From: Gigaspora rosea
Taxonomy: Eukaryota; Glomeromycota; Glomeromycetes; Diversisporales; Gigasporaceae
Assembly: GCA_003550325.1 (NCBI GenBank)
Contig: QKWP01000038.1
Coordinates: forward strand, 282,688 to 346,687
Direction of reading: 5' to 3'
Length of the DNA stretch: 64,000 nt
Position numbers and translations under genes: made by a program. Below the pieces are notes generated by a model. That model did no database searches, was not told the origin of the DNA, and was given only the letters and a program-made list of their open reading frames with translations. Of the stretch, positions 12,571 through 25,039 are shown one piece after another. Position 1 is the first letter of the stretch. Each line of letters opens with the position of its first letter.

Positions 12571-14059
12571 GATATAATTTTAAAAAATTCTTACCCAGGT
12601 ATTATACTTTGAGGAGAAATTTACCCCGAATCTAATCTTTAGTAAAATTCATAACCACTACACACATTGAAGTAAGTGATGGCAAAAAAATTAATTATTT
12701 TATTGCATGGTCTTATGTGACGACCTGTACTTTTTTCATTTACTTATTGGCACGGGATTGTTACGTCTGACACCGTGCAATAACTATAACAAAAGAGTCG
12801 CCATCGCGGTAATTACCTTGCTCGATTAAAATAAAACTTCGGTTAGTTCTAGTTTTTTTATTCAACTACAAAACTGCTTCGCCAGTAGTCCCTGAATCAA
12901 CAAAAGGGTCTATTATTTAACTCATCATGAAAGCAGGTTCCCAAATTTCTAAAGAATTGTAAGGTCCGAATATCATTTCGATTGATGATAACTTTGTACA
13001 TACGTTGGGAAGATTACTAAATTAAAGTATACTATAAACTAATACTAGAACTATAAACTATGAATAAGCGAAACCCAATATCTCAAAGCATTTAAAAACT
13101 ACTTGCCAAGTATTTGCTAAATTCTTGGTAAATGCTTATTGGGTCTAAGGTATGTTGGGATATAATTATAAGTACTTATTTAAAGTACTTAAAAAACATT
13201 TAAAAATTAAATATATTATAAATATAAAATTTAAAGTACTTTAATAATATTAAATTAAATTTAAGTACTTATTTAATATCGCTGTTTAGTGGCCTAAGTT
13301 GTGTTTATTTAGCTTTATGATGAAAATTGTAGGCTAGAAAGAGGCATGAAATAATTTGGTCAAGTCTTGGACTTTCTTGGTGCTGCGGAGATCACGGGTA
13401 CGTAGTTGGGATTTCAGATAGGTCTTTTTTATTACTCTCATTTCTTATTTCTCTTTTAGTTAGTTACTAATAGTACTGTTCTATTCTTTTGGCATGGCGG
13501 AGTTGGAATTTACTATACCGATCGTGAATTTCGATTCAAGGTACTATGATTTGATTTGATATACTTTCGAATACGTAAGGTGACGTAAATCATAGCTTTA
13601 ATCAATTTATATATTTTATATAAATATGGATTTTACAGTGATTACTAACTCTTTTACTTTTTCTCTTTAAAAATCAAGCAGAGAAATTTTAGTGAAAAAT
13701 TACGGGACAAGGTTAACGATAGAATACAAACGACAAATATTATATCTACTTGGATACTTCTGAGTTTTGGAACTCGAATGAATTAAATTTTATTGAAGGT
13801 AAATTCGAGCTGCTTATATACTTTTCAATGCATATGAAATAAATTTATAAAATTCAGCTAATCGATTCTATTTACATTTTCTCTATTATTTCACCTTTCG
13901 CTTTGATACAACCAATTCACTAAATCTATCAAATTTTTAAAAAATTAAAAAAAATAAAAAAAAATTACAAAAAGGGAAAATCTAACATTTAAATTACATA
14001 CTGCACGAAAAAAGATGTAACTTTTTTAATTACCAAATTAGTGCGACAATTGAAGTCTG
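12571..14059. other. Gene-poor DNA with local repeats
   Basis: Around 13155-13280 the word AAGTACTT recurs several times in both orientations within A/T-rich DNA. I see no supported coding region. Confidence 0.3.
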
Positions 14060-15980
14060 CAAAATCCTATGAATTTTGCGGGTTACCATTGTGAAGACAA
14101 TGCTAATATGCAGGGTTGAAAGCAGCGATTATAAATCACCTGGATTTTCTCACCTTCAATGGCATAACTCTTTCTTGTATGTGCTGTACGTGCTCATAAA
14201 TCGCCTGGATTTTCTCACCTTCAATAAAATAATTTTCTTGCATGTACATTGCCGCGAAATTGGACATTATTTAGAAAATTGTGACCCTTAAATGGCATGT
14301 ATATTTTCAAAATAGTCCATGTGTTCAAAAATGGCATGCACTCTATATTAGGGTTCTAACAAGTAATTAGATATAACAGTGAAACTTTACAAAATATAGT
14401 AACGCCCTGGCATACTCTAAATAATGAGTATATATTCAAAATAATGTGTAGTTGGGCGTTATTTCGCAACAATACGGTACGTATAGTGATGTGCCACGTA
14501 CAGTACTATACGTACAGTATTGTACGTACTGTACGTACTGTACGCTAAAATTTTTGCCAATCATTTATTAAGAGGGGTCGATAGAAAATATTTATATGCC
14601 AATTGACCAATCAAATTTGTTAATTGATCAACACCCGATGAAGCTTTCTTGTTAGATAAATTAAATTTGTACATATTGCATCCAAAGTAGCGATCTATCT
14701 AAAGTAGCTACTTTAAATATACAAAGTAGCGCCTTAATAAAATTAATATAGTATATTACTAATTTGCTATATTAAATATTTGCTTATTAAAATAGGTTTA
14801 AATATTTAATTATAATATAGAATAACATTAAAAAAAATTAAAATATAGACTAATTTAATTTTATTATGATCTTAATTTTTTATATAAGCACTATACGTAC
14901 TGTACGCTAAAAAAATTTGGGTATTATTTTAATGATTACTAAAATGATGCAGATCCGATTACTAGATCACGAGAATTTTGCCTATACATACAAAGTCTTG
15001 TTCTTGGATAAATGCATTATATAATTTTTTATTTATTTTTATTTATTAATTTTTTTTTTTGCTATTGAATCAAATTTATCTGACCTAATTAGCAACTCAA
15101 CTAAAATCTCTGAACTAAATTTAACTTGAAATCAATTCGTTTATAATAGATTTACTACAGTTTGTTCATTTTATATGTTCATTTCATTTGCCTCTCTTCT
15201 GGGAGTCCTGGAAAGTGATGTTAACCAGATAATTAACTTCGAACGACCTAAATATTTATCTATTAAAATAGAATTAAATATTATATTAATTGTAATATAG
15301 ACTAATATTAAAAAAATTTTAAAATATAACCACTAGAGCAATTTTACTATATAAGTACTATACATACTGTACATACTGTACGTACTGTACGTACTGTACG
15401 CTAAAAAAATTTGGACATCATATAAATGGCACATCACTAGGTACGTACATATTTATCTTCAATGACAGTTTTTTCTTGTATGTACTGAAGTGCCAATCAA
15501 TTGTCTGGATTTTCTCAATAATTCTCTTGCATGAACTGTACTGCCGCGAAATAATGGTTTAGAAAATCGTGTCCTCTAAACATGGCATATATTAGGGTTC
15601 CAACAAGTAATTAGATATAACAGGCATGTTAGAAGAAATTTTATCTTAGTTTCAAAATAACGCCTACGGGTCTAAATAATACGCAAGTGGGCGTTATTTT
15701 GCGACAATATGATAATACGTATACTCATCAATCATCTGAATTTTCTTTCTTACATGTGCTATACGTGCTTATCAATTGTCTGGATTTTCTCCAAAATAAC
15801 ACGCACTTTATATTAGACAATTAATACATATAACAGGCATGAAGAAGAAACTTTCTTCGTCTCAAAATAACGCCTATGGGCATATAATTCTTTCTTGTAT
15901 GTACTGTACATACCTGCTCTAGATTTTTACCTTCAATAAAACAATTCTTTCTTGCATGTACATATGTATATACATGCCTA
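14060..15980 (+). repeat. Three-copy degenerate tandem repeat, split by a hAT element
   Basis: The words GCCTGGATTTTCTCACCTTC, TTTCTTGCATGTACAT, TATTAGGGTTCTAACAAG and TAATTAGATATAACAG occur in the same order at about 14120-14475, about 15450-15720 and about 15720-15980. Units are roughly 300-400 bp and partly decayed. The hAT element at 14484-15439 interrupts the array between copies one and two. Copies also share ATAACGCC/GGCGTTATT words that resemble the ends of the MITE at 41438. Confidence 0.55.
14484..15439. mobile_element. Non-autonomous hAT element with perfect 8-bp TSD
   Basis: The ends are TAGTGATGTGCCA and the inverted TGGCACATCACTA, a classic hAT terminal form. The element is flanked by GGTACGTA at 14476-14483 and exactly GGTACGTA at 15440-15447, the expected 8-bp target duplication. 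Just inside both ends are arrays of GTACGTACT/TACGTACTG (14495-14545 and 15355-15402) followed by CTAAAA. The 956-bp interior is AT-rich without a usable frame. The nearby degenerate hAT gene (16200-21976) is of the right superfamily, but its own ends are not identified, so it need not be the driver. Confidence 0.88.
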
Positions 15981-17276
15981 AAAACGTCTTCTTGACTTTG
16001 TGGTATTGAATTCTTTGTTTCTGCTTCTTGAGTTGGTAACGTTCACGATTTGATTTTTTATCTTAATTATGAGAGAAACACATGAAATATTATTACATAT
16101 CAAAATTCATATAAAAAGGCTACTAATTTCTAATAAGTCTTTTTTTCTTTTTTTTTTTAAATAAGCTACACGGAATTATTCAGTGCTACAATAAAAAAAA
16201 TGGATTTAATTGAAGATACAAGTATAGAGTATGGTTACGAAGCAAATATAAACCCAATTGGTAGCGAAGATGAAATTCTAGAAATAACCGAAGCAATCTT
16301 TACTGAAGTCGAAGTAACCTCTACCGAAATAACCTCTGATACCAATAAACATAAAGGCGGTAAACCTCCATCATGGGTTTTTGAAGAAAATCATTTTGTA
16401 AAGGATGACAAACAAAGTAAAGTGCAAATATTAGAATTTTTTTATTTTTTAGTTTTTTTTTTAACTAAGTTAAATTACTAGAGGATCGTGTTAGATGCGC
16501 ATATTGTAAAACTTCCTTTAAATATGATGGTGGTAAAACGGGAACTAGCAACTTGATTCGTCATTTAAAAAACACAAAATGCAGTAAACATATTAACACT
16601 CAGTCACAGCAAACATTGCAATTTTCTCGCTCTACACCTGGTGTTGTCGTTTATAAATTCTCTCAGGAGAGAAGCCGCAAAGATTTGGCAAGAATGATTA
16701 TCATGCATGAGTATCCATTTTGTATTGTTGAACACGAAGGATTCCTGAAATTTGTCAACAATTTATAGCCACAGTTTAGAGTAATGAGCGAAAGAACAAT
16801 ACGTGAAGATTGTAAAAAGCATGTTGCAAATCTTGAAGCAAAGATACATATGATGGTGCAAGAAGCTTCTGGAAATTTAAGTTTACAACAGATCTCTGGA
16901 CATCAAACCAAAATCTTGGATACATGGCCGTTACATATACAGTATATTTTACTTATAGCATATGTTATGTTTCTAGCAATGTGGATGCTGCACAGAAGTC
17001 TATAAGTTGCACGGCACTCACACAATAAATTTTAATTGAAAAATTAACAACTATCTTTATTAGGTCACTTCATCGATGAGAATTGGAACATCTAAAAATT
17101 AATCTTGTCATTTAAATTAGTTTCTGCGCCACATACTGGAATTACTATCGGCAATACATTTCTTGAATGTTTTGAAGATTGGAATATTACTTTTAGGGTA
17201 GGTATCTCGGGTCTAATGCAAATTAAAAAGGCCCGATATATTGTGTAATAAGTTCGCGTTGCAGAAAAAAGTTTTA

Positions 17277-18004
17277 CAGTGCCCTATAAAAAAAGTGGTT
17301 CGGGGTATGGTACGGGAAATCAGTGTTTATGCATGGGATGTACGCCCGTGTGGCCTGTATAGGCACGTTTTACAGAATGGCACGATTAAAAATGACATGG
17401 ATACTATGGTAATGGGGTGGCACGTAATTTTACATCACACAGAATGGCACGCATTCGGTGGCATGCATATACACATTGTATGTGATAGCACATCGAATTA
17501 CACAGAATAGCATGTATTAAAAATGACACGTGCTAGCTCGTTTCATGGAGTACTATAAGAGCAAAGGATCACAACGATTTTTTTTTTAAAAAAGTCAAAA
17601 ACTCACAAGTAAGCCTGCTCTGGTATCTTAAGGAAAAAGATTCCTTGCAAGATTTTACACATTTGCTGTTGCTTTAGCTTCTAGATATGTACATACTTCA
17701 ACTATTATCCGGTCCTCCTCTAATAAAATATCTATTAAAAAGTGGACCATAAATTTATATTTACTTACCCGTTCCATTCACGTGCCATCGCATGTATCAA
17801 TTGGCTTAGTAAACTGCTACAAAAGACACGGACGATTTATGTGATGTCACGTTAAATTGGCACGTATATTCAGATCAACACAGTTCGCCGATTCCTGTGC
17901 CTACTCGAACATGCACGTGTAAACCCTACCCATAGCACGTGCCACTTGACCACATGCCTATACACTTTTTTCCATGCGATCACGGACCACTTTTCTTATA
18001 GGGG
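17277..18004. mobile_element. Probable TA-flanked MITE in hAT-gene intron
   Basis: The left end CAGTGCCCTATAAAAAAAGT follows TA at 17275-17276. The right end ACTTTTCTTATAGGGG precedes TA at 18005-18006, and the two ends are imperfect inverted copies. The interior is unusual for this genome, with many GGCACG/CGTGCC words in both orientations. It lies wholly in the intron 17198-18298 and enlarges it. Confidence 0.55.
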
Positions 18005-18010
18005 TAAAAC

Positions 18011-18204
18011 CAGTGTTGGAAATTCAAAAGAAATATTTGTGAACATACTTTGTCTTTTATTATGTTCGCGTTAAAAAAAATAATGACCACAAATAAAATT
18101 TATCAATAAGATAAAATTTATTTATGTTCATGTGAACTTAAAATAAAAGATTTTTTAAAAAATTTATGCTCTTGTGAACACTGAACATATGATTTTCAAC
18201 ACTA
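18011..18204. mobile_element. hAT MITE with 7-of-8 TSD
   Basis: The ends are CAGTGTTGGAAATTC and the inverted GATTTTCAACACTA. Flanks are GGTAAAAC (18003-18010) and GGTAAAAT (18205-18212), matching at seven of eight bases. It sits against the end of the MITE at 17277-18004, so it inserted next to that element within the same intron. Confidence 0.7.
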
Positions 18205-18507
18205 GGTAAAATCTCTCTAAGTGCATACCCTTTCTAGATACGCATTCAAATTTTGATACACTTTTTCTTATTGTTCTCTAACATTTATTACTCTATAGGT
18301 TATGTCAATTACAATGGACAATGCAACGAGTAATGACGCGGCAATGACTAATATAAAGCGCAAGCTAAGTAAACAAAGCATACTTATTGCTAATAGAAGT
18401 TTGCTACACCAACGCTGTTGCGCATATATACTTAATCTTATCGTTAATGATGGATTAAAAGTGGCTAAAGATACTGTGGATATGGTAAGTAGAATAAATG
18501 GCTAATA

Positions 18508-18678
18508 AGGTCAGAATCTCCTAAATACAACTTCGTAGAAGCCAAACTCTTAATAATGAGTATTTATAAAATAATAAGAAAAATTGCATATAGGGGCAAA
18601 AATATATTTGGGTCAGAACTTATAATTACATTTATAACACTTTTGCATTTAAAGAAGTTGCATTTAGAGGTTTGACTG
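18508..18678. mobile_element. TA-flanked MITE in the intron at 18485-19496
   Basis: The right end GTTGCATTTAGAGGTTTGACTG is followed by TA at 18679-18680. The left end AGGTCAGAATCTCCTAAATA follows TA at 18506-18507 and is an imperfect inverted copy. The form is pogo/Tigger-like. It begins 23 bases after the proposed 5' splice site of this intron. Confidence 0.5.
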
Positions 18679-20203
18679 TATATTTAATAGAATTTTACCA
18701 TAATAAGTCAATTCTAAACTGAACTATAACCATACATGTGCTGATCAAAATTTAAAATTAGACATTAGTTTTTCTGATTATATTAGAGGTTATTCTCATT
18801 TTAGTAATTCGAATTTCTATAAAAAATAGACATTAAGCCCAATTTTTAAAAAATTTAAGATCATAATATCTAAAAATAAAATGAAAAGGAGGTATTTGAA
18901 ATTAGCTTAATCAGACAATTCAACCTTTGGCATTGCTATCTATACGGCATAGATAGCACAAATAAAAAGCTAAGCACTTAAGTGATATTTAAAGTCTGCT
19001 AGAAGAGATTATAGCGGACAATATAATTTTGGAGTTTGTTATTAACCTGTGATTCAATCGGTAGTGCACGTGATCACGAGACGCGATAAGTATTCAATTC
19101 AATTTTTTTTTTAAATTACCTCTAACACTTGTCTTCTTTAATTCAGGTAATCCCTCTATCGTAACAGCAATGATCATTATCATGGACATCAAGATAATAT
19201 CGGCACATCAGCACATCATAGATAAAAAAGTAGCATTTGAAAGTGACAATTCAAATAGAAAATATAATCTTAAAATGAACTTAAACTTTGTAGAGGATAT
19301 GACAATCAAATTTAAGAAAGCAATCTTGGCAGATAATATAAGGGTTTTTTTTTACAAATTAGCCTCGGGACATAGTTCTGAAGGATGATTTTGTTAGCAA
19401 AAATCTCATATGATCTTCGATAACTAAATAATGATCATGTCATGTTTAGGTTCGGCTTAAAAAAAATTAACTGTACTTACGTAGTTGATATTATAGATTC
19501 GAGGTTGTGTGAAGTGGATTAAGAGTTCATAGCATCGACAGCAAAACTTCGAGGATTCTATTGTCGGGTGTTGTGATAATTTAGTTTCAAGCCAGCGGCC
19601 AGCACTTGATATTGCCACCTGCTGGAATTCGACATATTTGATGTTGAAGTCTACCATTTCGTATAGAAGTGTATTTGACCATCTTGCATTCTGTGATGTT
19701 AGTTTTGAGTCACCCCTGGATGAAGATTGGGAACGTGCGGAGTATCTTTGTGGTTTTTTAAAACCATTTTATGAAAGTAATACTAAAAATTACCTTTTAT
19801 TTACATGCTTTGCTATAAGCGCATACTATATCGTATTTGCGTGAAATAACACCCATGAGCGTTATTTACTACACTTTTAATACAGTTACCAATACTATCT
19901 CAAGAACCACTTATTCTACGGCAAATAACTTTCTTCTACAATTGTTAAAAATTAGAAGGCACCTTGAACGAAATAATACTAGCTCAGATTCTGTTCTTAG
20001 TCAAATAGTTAAGCCAATACAATCAAAATTCGATAAATACTGGGCGAACACAGGAGATTTGCACTGCATTGTATCAATATTGGACCCTCGTTATAAGATG
20101 GCATTGTTGACCCAAATGTACAAAGAAAACATGAATTTGCCATATACAGAAGCAGAGGATAAATTAGCTTTGATTAAATCGAGGTAAGATATAATAGTTA
20201 TAT

Positions 20204-20255
20204 TCAAGGTAATTGTATATAGGGCAAATTTTTTGCTTATACCCAATTACCTGGA
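20204..20255. mobile_element. Minimal 52-bp palindromic MITE
   Basis: TTCAAGGTAATTGTATATAG and, inverted, TATACCCAATTACCTGGAA form most of the element, flanked by TA at 20202-20203 and 20256-20257. The element at 25449-25557 has related ends (CCAGGTAATTGGGCA). It lies 18 bases downstream of the 5' splice site of intron 20185-21473. Confidence 0.55.
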
Positions 20256-20379
20256 ATAATCATCTCCCAGCCGTGCATTTATGGGCGCTTTGCGCCTATA
20301 TATGCCACTGGAAAATAAATAATACTTACGGCGCATAATTATTTGAGTATATTTGGTATGTCATAAGGAAAATATGCGC

Positions 20380-21392
20380 TTAGGCGAGACCAATTTAATT
20401 TGGTGGTTTACATTACATTCCATTCTCAAAAGAGGGGTGAAGGGAATGGAACATATATAATAATTTTTAAAAATTTTTTTTCTCGATCGGAACATATATA
20501 ATAATTTTTTTAAAAATTTTTTTTCTCGATCAGAAATTATCATTGGGCACCTTCGCTCGTCTTTTATGTTCGTTCATTTTCTCTTTGGAAAGTTTCGGAA
20601 CCTTGCAATTTTAGATTCAAATTCGACTTAATGCATGCATAAAGATGGGGCTTAATTTAGTCAGACGTTATTTTAGATAGGGGCTACTTTAGATGCAATA
20701 GTACCCTTTGTACCCGATCTCATTATTACTCTGCCCAACCCCAATACTCTGATTACCGTGATAACCCTGATCGATCGCATGATTATGTGAGTCACTCGAA
20801 TTTATTTTCGTGCTGTTTTCAAATCATTATATATCTCGTCATTTATTTATATCCCTTTCACTAAGTGCAAGGGCTCTTCAGAACTACGCCACACATAGCA
20901 AGGTTTGTAACCATAACTCATAATAGAACTATAAGAATTCCAATATGAACTACGTAATTTAACCCTAACCATCTTATTATTGAATAGGGAACAAACTTTG
21001 TATGAGAATTTTTACAATAATTTATGATAGAAATCAAAATAATTTCGATGCAAATTCAACCTTAAAACATATTATATGTCGAATAGGTTTGTAAAAGAAT
21101 TTTTTTATAGAAACCATAATAAAAATCATGATAATTCCAACACAACTAACTCTCTTTTCATTGTTACCGAAATGGCACACAAGTCTTGTATTTTATATAT
21201 TCGATAAAACTTGGCTTAAGTACAGTACCTCATCAATGGATTTAATAAAAGATTTGATTGGTTTGTCTGATCAAATGAACAATCAGATTTTTTGTTGAAT
21301 TTATTATGTGATTTCTATAAGTAAGAGGGGGGAGGAAAAAAAGAGGGGGTGGGGGTAATGTAAACCACCGAATTAAATTGGTCTGGCCTTAT
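20380..21392. mobile_element. TIR element inside hAT-gene intron
   Basis: The left end carries GAGACCAATTTAATTTGGTG GTTTACATT, and the right end its inverted copy AATGTAAACCACC GAATTAAATTGGTC. A shorter relative sits at 50790-51027 with the same right end, and the two share an internal stretch (GAAAATGAAC and AAAGACAAGC, near 20540-20600 inverted). The interior contains a minus-strand coding-like fragment (20700-20905). Flanking duplications are not clear. Confidence 0.6.
20700..20905 (-). pseudogene. Coding fragment related to 43790-44020
   Basis: The minus strand reads YVWRSSEEPLHLVKGI, a stop, then INDEIYNDLKTARK, with a shift into ENSTKINSSDSHNHAIDQGY and SNNEIGYKGYY. The fragment at 43.9 kb reads YVPRRPLYLIRGM, LIDNEIFNDAKILE, ENSREG, TIDQNYDSECGINEIGYGDA in the same order. 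Matching order across frames argues that both descend from one real protein. I do not recognise the family. It lies inside the TIR element 20380-21392, so it may be captured host sequence. Confidence 0.45.
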
Positions 21393-21976
21393 GGTTGGAT
21401 TTATAAAAATAAACCATTTTTTATTAGCTTGTGGTACTATCGTATATTAATTATTTTTTTTTATATATATTAGATTAACAATGATTTATAATTCAATATA
21501 TAAGCAATATGCAGTTTTTTCTAATAATGCTGTGTTAGAGAATTTTTCTGATATTCTCCAAGATGAAGAAATGCAAAACTTTGACGCCCCCTTGACGTTG
21601 AAAGAACTGGTGATGAAAATGAATTAAATGATTTCGAGCAGTATCTTGCTGACCTGTTTTTTCCTCGTTCTCGCGCAGAGTCATTCGCATTTTGGCCTGG
21701 TGGAATATAAATGCATCGAGATACCCATCCGCATTATTAATGGCAAGGGATATCCTTGCCATTCCAATAACTTCAGTAGCATCTGAAGCAGTTAATGGAC
21801 TTTTGGATTTTTTTAGTTATTATTTTTAAAATATAAGCTAACTCATATTTTATATGTAGATATTTAGTACTGCTAGAAGAGTTATTGACGACTATCGATC
21901 AAATCTTAGTCCAGAAACAATCGAAATGTTAATATGCGGCCAGGATTGGATAAAAAACGTAGCAGACTATGATTAG

Positions 21977-22611
21977 AATTCTGACAGTCTTTTTTTTCTT
22001 ACGATTGTTTTTTCTTATTTTTCTTATTATTTTTTTTCTTTTTTTTCTTATGCTTTTTGTTTCTTTTTTTTTTATATGAATTTTCTTTATTTCATATGTC
22101 AGTTTTTCTCTTTTTTTCAAGCAATGTATTGAGAGTTGAGCGTTTAAATTTTAATACCCATCTAACAATTTGAGCCATAAAAAGGTGTGCTCTTTTGGTT
22201 AGTACGATCTTTTTAGAACAAAAGTGACAAATTGACAATTCAATAAAACAATGGGTGATATATTGATCATTTGCGTCATCAAAGTCGTAATTGATCTATA
22301 AATTAATAATCAATTATAACCATAATTTTTGGCATAAATATTGGTGATCCGATGCAAATTTGCATACCTATTCAGTGGAATTTTAGCATTTTCGTAATAC
22401 ATAGTGACCCACACATGATAGAAATAACCAGACGGCCCAAAGTACAGTATCTTCGCCAATTAATATATAAGCAATTTATGATATTATAGCTGCGGCTGTG
22501 GTGTTCATGTGGCAGTACTTCACCCGCGCTATTTCTACATGATATTAGGTTAACTGGGATATTAATAAATTTTTTTACAATAATTCACGATAGAAGTCAA
22601 TGAATACTAAC
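21977..22611. other. Gene-free stretch with T-rich tract
   Basis: About 21985-22120 is a T/C-rich low-complexity tract just downstream of the hAT gene stop. No other structure is supported. Confidence 0.4.
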
Positions 22612-23632
22612 CAGAGATGGCACCGAAACCTTTTTTGGCGATTCCGAAAGTTTCGGGTTTCGGATTATAGTTTACGAAACCTTATCCGAAACTCGAAACC
22701 TCAACCGAAACCTGAAACCTCGACCGAAACCCGAAACCTTAACTGAAACCCGAAACTGCCAAAACATCAATAATTTATTTGTTTATTCTCTCCAAAGTTG
22801 GCACAGAAATCCTTTTGTACCAAATCCGAAAGTTTCAGGCTTCGGATTATAATTTCCGAAATCTTATCCGAAACTCAAAACCTCACCTGATACCTGAAAC
22901 CTCATTCGAAACCCTCACCTAAACACCAAACCTCCATATATATTTATTGCATTAATGTATTATATATCTCTTTCAAATGCACTGATGTAAGCTATGTATC
23001 TCTTCAATATACATTAATCGCATTGATGTATGTTATATATCTCCTTAAAGAATACAATAAAATTTAATATCCAACGCTATTTGGGCCAGAATACATTCAA
23101 CAATTTATTGCATGCGTGCAGTCCTTTTTGTTGTTATGATTCACAAGTATAACATGAAAGGTATAATTCCGGAGTTAATATTCTGACAATCAAGGTTGAT
23201 TTTGCAAGCATCAGTTTTTACTTACTACGTAAAAACTGGATACAATATCAAGTAATAATAAGTAATTAATACGTCCATATCTACTTATCGATTCATCATT
23301 GGCAATTTTTTCTATTGCCTTAGAATTTTGAAATTGAACGAACCGAGGCAGTGAAAAAAAACATAATTAAAAAAATGATCTATATAATGTTATAATTTAT
23401 TCAAAAATAATTTTACATTTTGGTTCATTAAAAATAAATCAATTTTGCAATAAATTTTAAAGGCTTCAATATTATATTTTTGAGCTTCGGATTATAGGTT
23501 TTGGTATTGGATTATAGTTTCGGGGTTTCGGGTTTCGGAGTTTCGATTTATTTTAAAAAATCTGAAACTAGTTTCGGATTAGAACCCTTCCAAAACTAGT
23601 TTCGGGTAGGTTTTGTTTCGACGCCATATTTG
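22612..23632. mobile_element. Non-autonomous hAT element rich in CCGAAAC words
   Basis: The left end reads CAGAGATGGCACCGAAACC and the right end GTTTCGACGCCATATTTG. Flanking 8-mers are ATACTAAC (22604-22611) and ATACTAAT (23633-23640), seven of eight matching. Both subterminal regions are dense in CCGAAACC/GGTTTCGG and CGGATTATAG in opposite orientations. A truncated second copy lies at 24201-24801. There is no transposase frame. Confidence 0.75.
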
Positions 23633-24012
23633 ATACTAATCTACTTTAAATAACTTGTGGTAAAAATCAAGATAATTCTGTAATAAAACTTTTTATGATA
23701 AACTTATAATTAAAAATACTAAATAAGTTGGGTGGCGAAGAACATACCCCATCGCACTAGTGTACGTATCTTGCGTTATTTTGAATTAATTTCTTTATTC
23801 AAATTCTTAACATATTATACATATCTAATCAAGAACATTTCAGGTAATTAATATGCTCTATTCGGTTTTTGGAAGCATTAACCAAATTGAACACTACGAG
23901 TCTTATACATCCTTTTCTTTATTCGTGATATAATTAGTCTTTAGTTATGCTAAATAGCTGAAATTTTTACTATTTTCTTATTCATAACGATCAATAGAAG
24001 AACATAACATTA

Positions 24013-24203
24013 AATTTATATAAAAAATGCTCGGGTCGGTCGGGTCGGTCGGGTTTTGGTCGGAGTTTGGTTTAACCCGACTCGAACCCGACCCGAACCT
24101 GATAAAAAAATTTTTATTCCGGGTCGGGTCCGGGTCGGGTTTTAATCGGGTCCAGGTCGGGTTTAAGTAAACCCGACCCGACCTGTCCCGTCCCATACCC
24201 TAT
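24013..24203. repeat. CGGGT-rich self-complementary block 2
   Basis: Repeated GGTCGGGTCGGTCGGGTT is followed by the complementary ACCCGACCCG words, ending CCCGTCCCATACCCTA. It abuts the truncated hAT-like copy at 24201-24801 in place of that copy's missing left half. The open frame across it is a by-product of the repeat. Confidence 0.6.
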
Positions 24204-24801
24204 ATGCAATGTATCTCTTCAATATACATTAATCGCACTGATGTATGTTATATATCTAAAGGTTGCTTTTGCAAGCATCAGTTTTTTTTTATTACGTAAA
24301 AACTAGTTACAATATCAAGTAATAATAAGTAATTAGTACGTCCATATCTACTAATGATAGAATTAATAAGTTACCGCAGAATTAAATCAATTGTTGGTAT
24401 CAAAAGGCATAAAATACTTATCAATTCATCATTGGCAATTTTTTCTATCATCCTAGAATTTTGAAATCAGTTGTAATAACGGTATGATATTAAAAATAAA
24501 GCTGGCCAGCTTTAAAAAAACCCGAACAAACTGAGGCAGTAAAAATATTACCAAAAACATAATTAAAAAAAGATCTATATTATATTATAATTTATTCAAA
24601 AATGATTTTACATTTTGGGTTCATTAAAAATGGCAACTTTGTTATATTTTGAGTTTCGGATTATAGGTTTGGGTTTCGGTTTATAGTTTCGGGGTTTCGG
24701 GTTTCGATGTTTCGATTTTTTTAAAAAAATCCGAAACTAATTTTGGATTAGAACCGTTCTGAAACTAGTTTCGGGTAGGTTTCGTTTCGACACCATGTTT
24801 G
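24201..24801. mobile_element. Left-truncated second copy of the 22612-23632 element
   Basis: The order of words (ATGTATCTCTTCAATATACA, GCAAGCATCAG, CAAGTAATAATAAGTAATTA, CGTCCATATCTACT, GGATTATAGGTTT, TTTCGGGTAGGTTTCGTTTC) follows the right 60 percent of the element at 22612. It ends at a matching CACCATGTTTG. The left portion is absent and replaced by CGGGT block 2. Confidence 0.65.
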
Positions 24802-25039
24802 CTATAGATACAGTATGAATTTGCTTCTGGACCTCCTGGTTGTTATACTGAACTGGCAAGCAATGCATAGATTTTGATCCATAAAAATGCCCAATGTCTA
24901 GGATAAGCGATAAGAATTCGCTTTCAGATTTCCTGGTTATTAAATTGAACCAGACAAGCAATGCATGGATTCTGATTCACAAAACGCCTAATGATTAGGA
25001 TAAACTTAGTAAATGGAATGAAATATGAAGGCTATTCAG

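Larger units (their letters stand above)
16200..21976 (+). pseudogene. BED-finger hAT transposase gene, broken, introns recoverable
   Basis: Plus-strand exons follow RICESLEEPER/DAYSLEEPER-like hAT proteins in order. The N-terminal acidic leader starts at ATG 16200, followed by a BED zinc finger (CAYC, then HLKNTKC, 16482-16590). Then come FVNNL, TIREDCKKH and DLWTSNQNLGYMAVTYT (about 16885-16950), HFIDENWN (about 17070), SITMDNATSNDAA and RCCAYILNLIVNDGL (18299-18484), LDIATCWNSTYLML (about 19595), a DUF4413-like part with FDKYW and LDPRYKMALL (to 20184), and the C-terminal dimerisation region. That last region carries NINASRYPSALLMARDILAI, VASEA, NLSPETIEMLICGQDW and TAG at 21974-21976. Probable introns join exons in frame: 16417-16481, 17198-18298, 18485-19496, 20185-21473 and 21791-21859. 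Lesions are TAG at 16766, a frameshift near 16880, TAA near 17090, a stop near 19530, and a frameshift near 21690. Confidence 0.88.

Noticed and set aside
24500-24540. Possible tRNA-like pairing in several GC-richer patches (for example 12720-12880)
   Set aside because: No complete cloverleaf with A and B box promoter words could be drawn.
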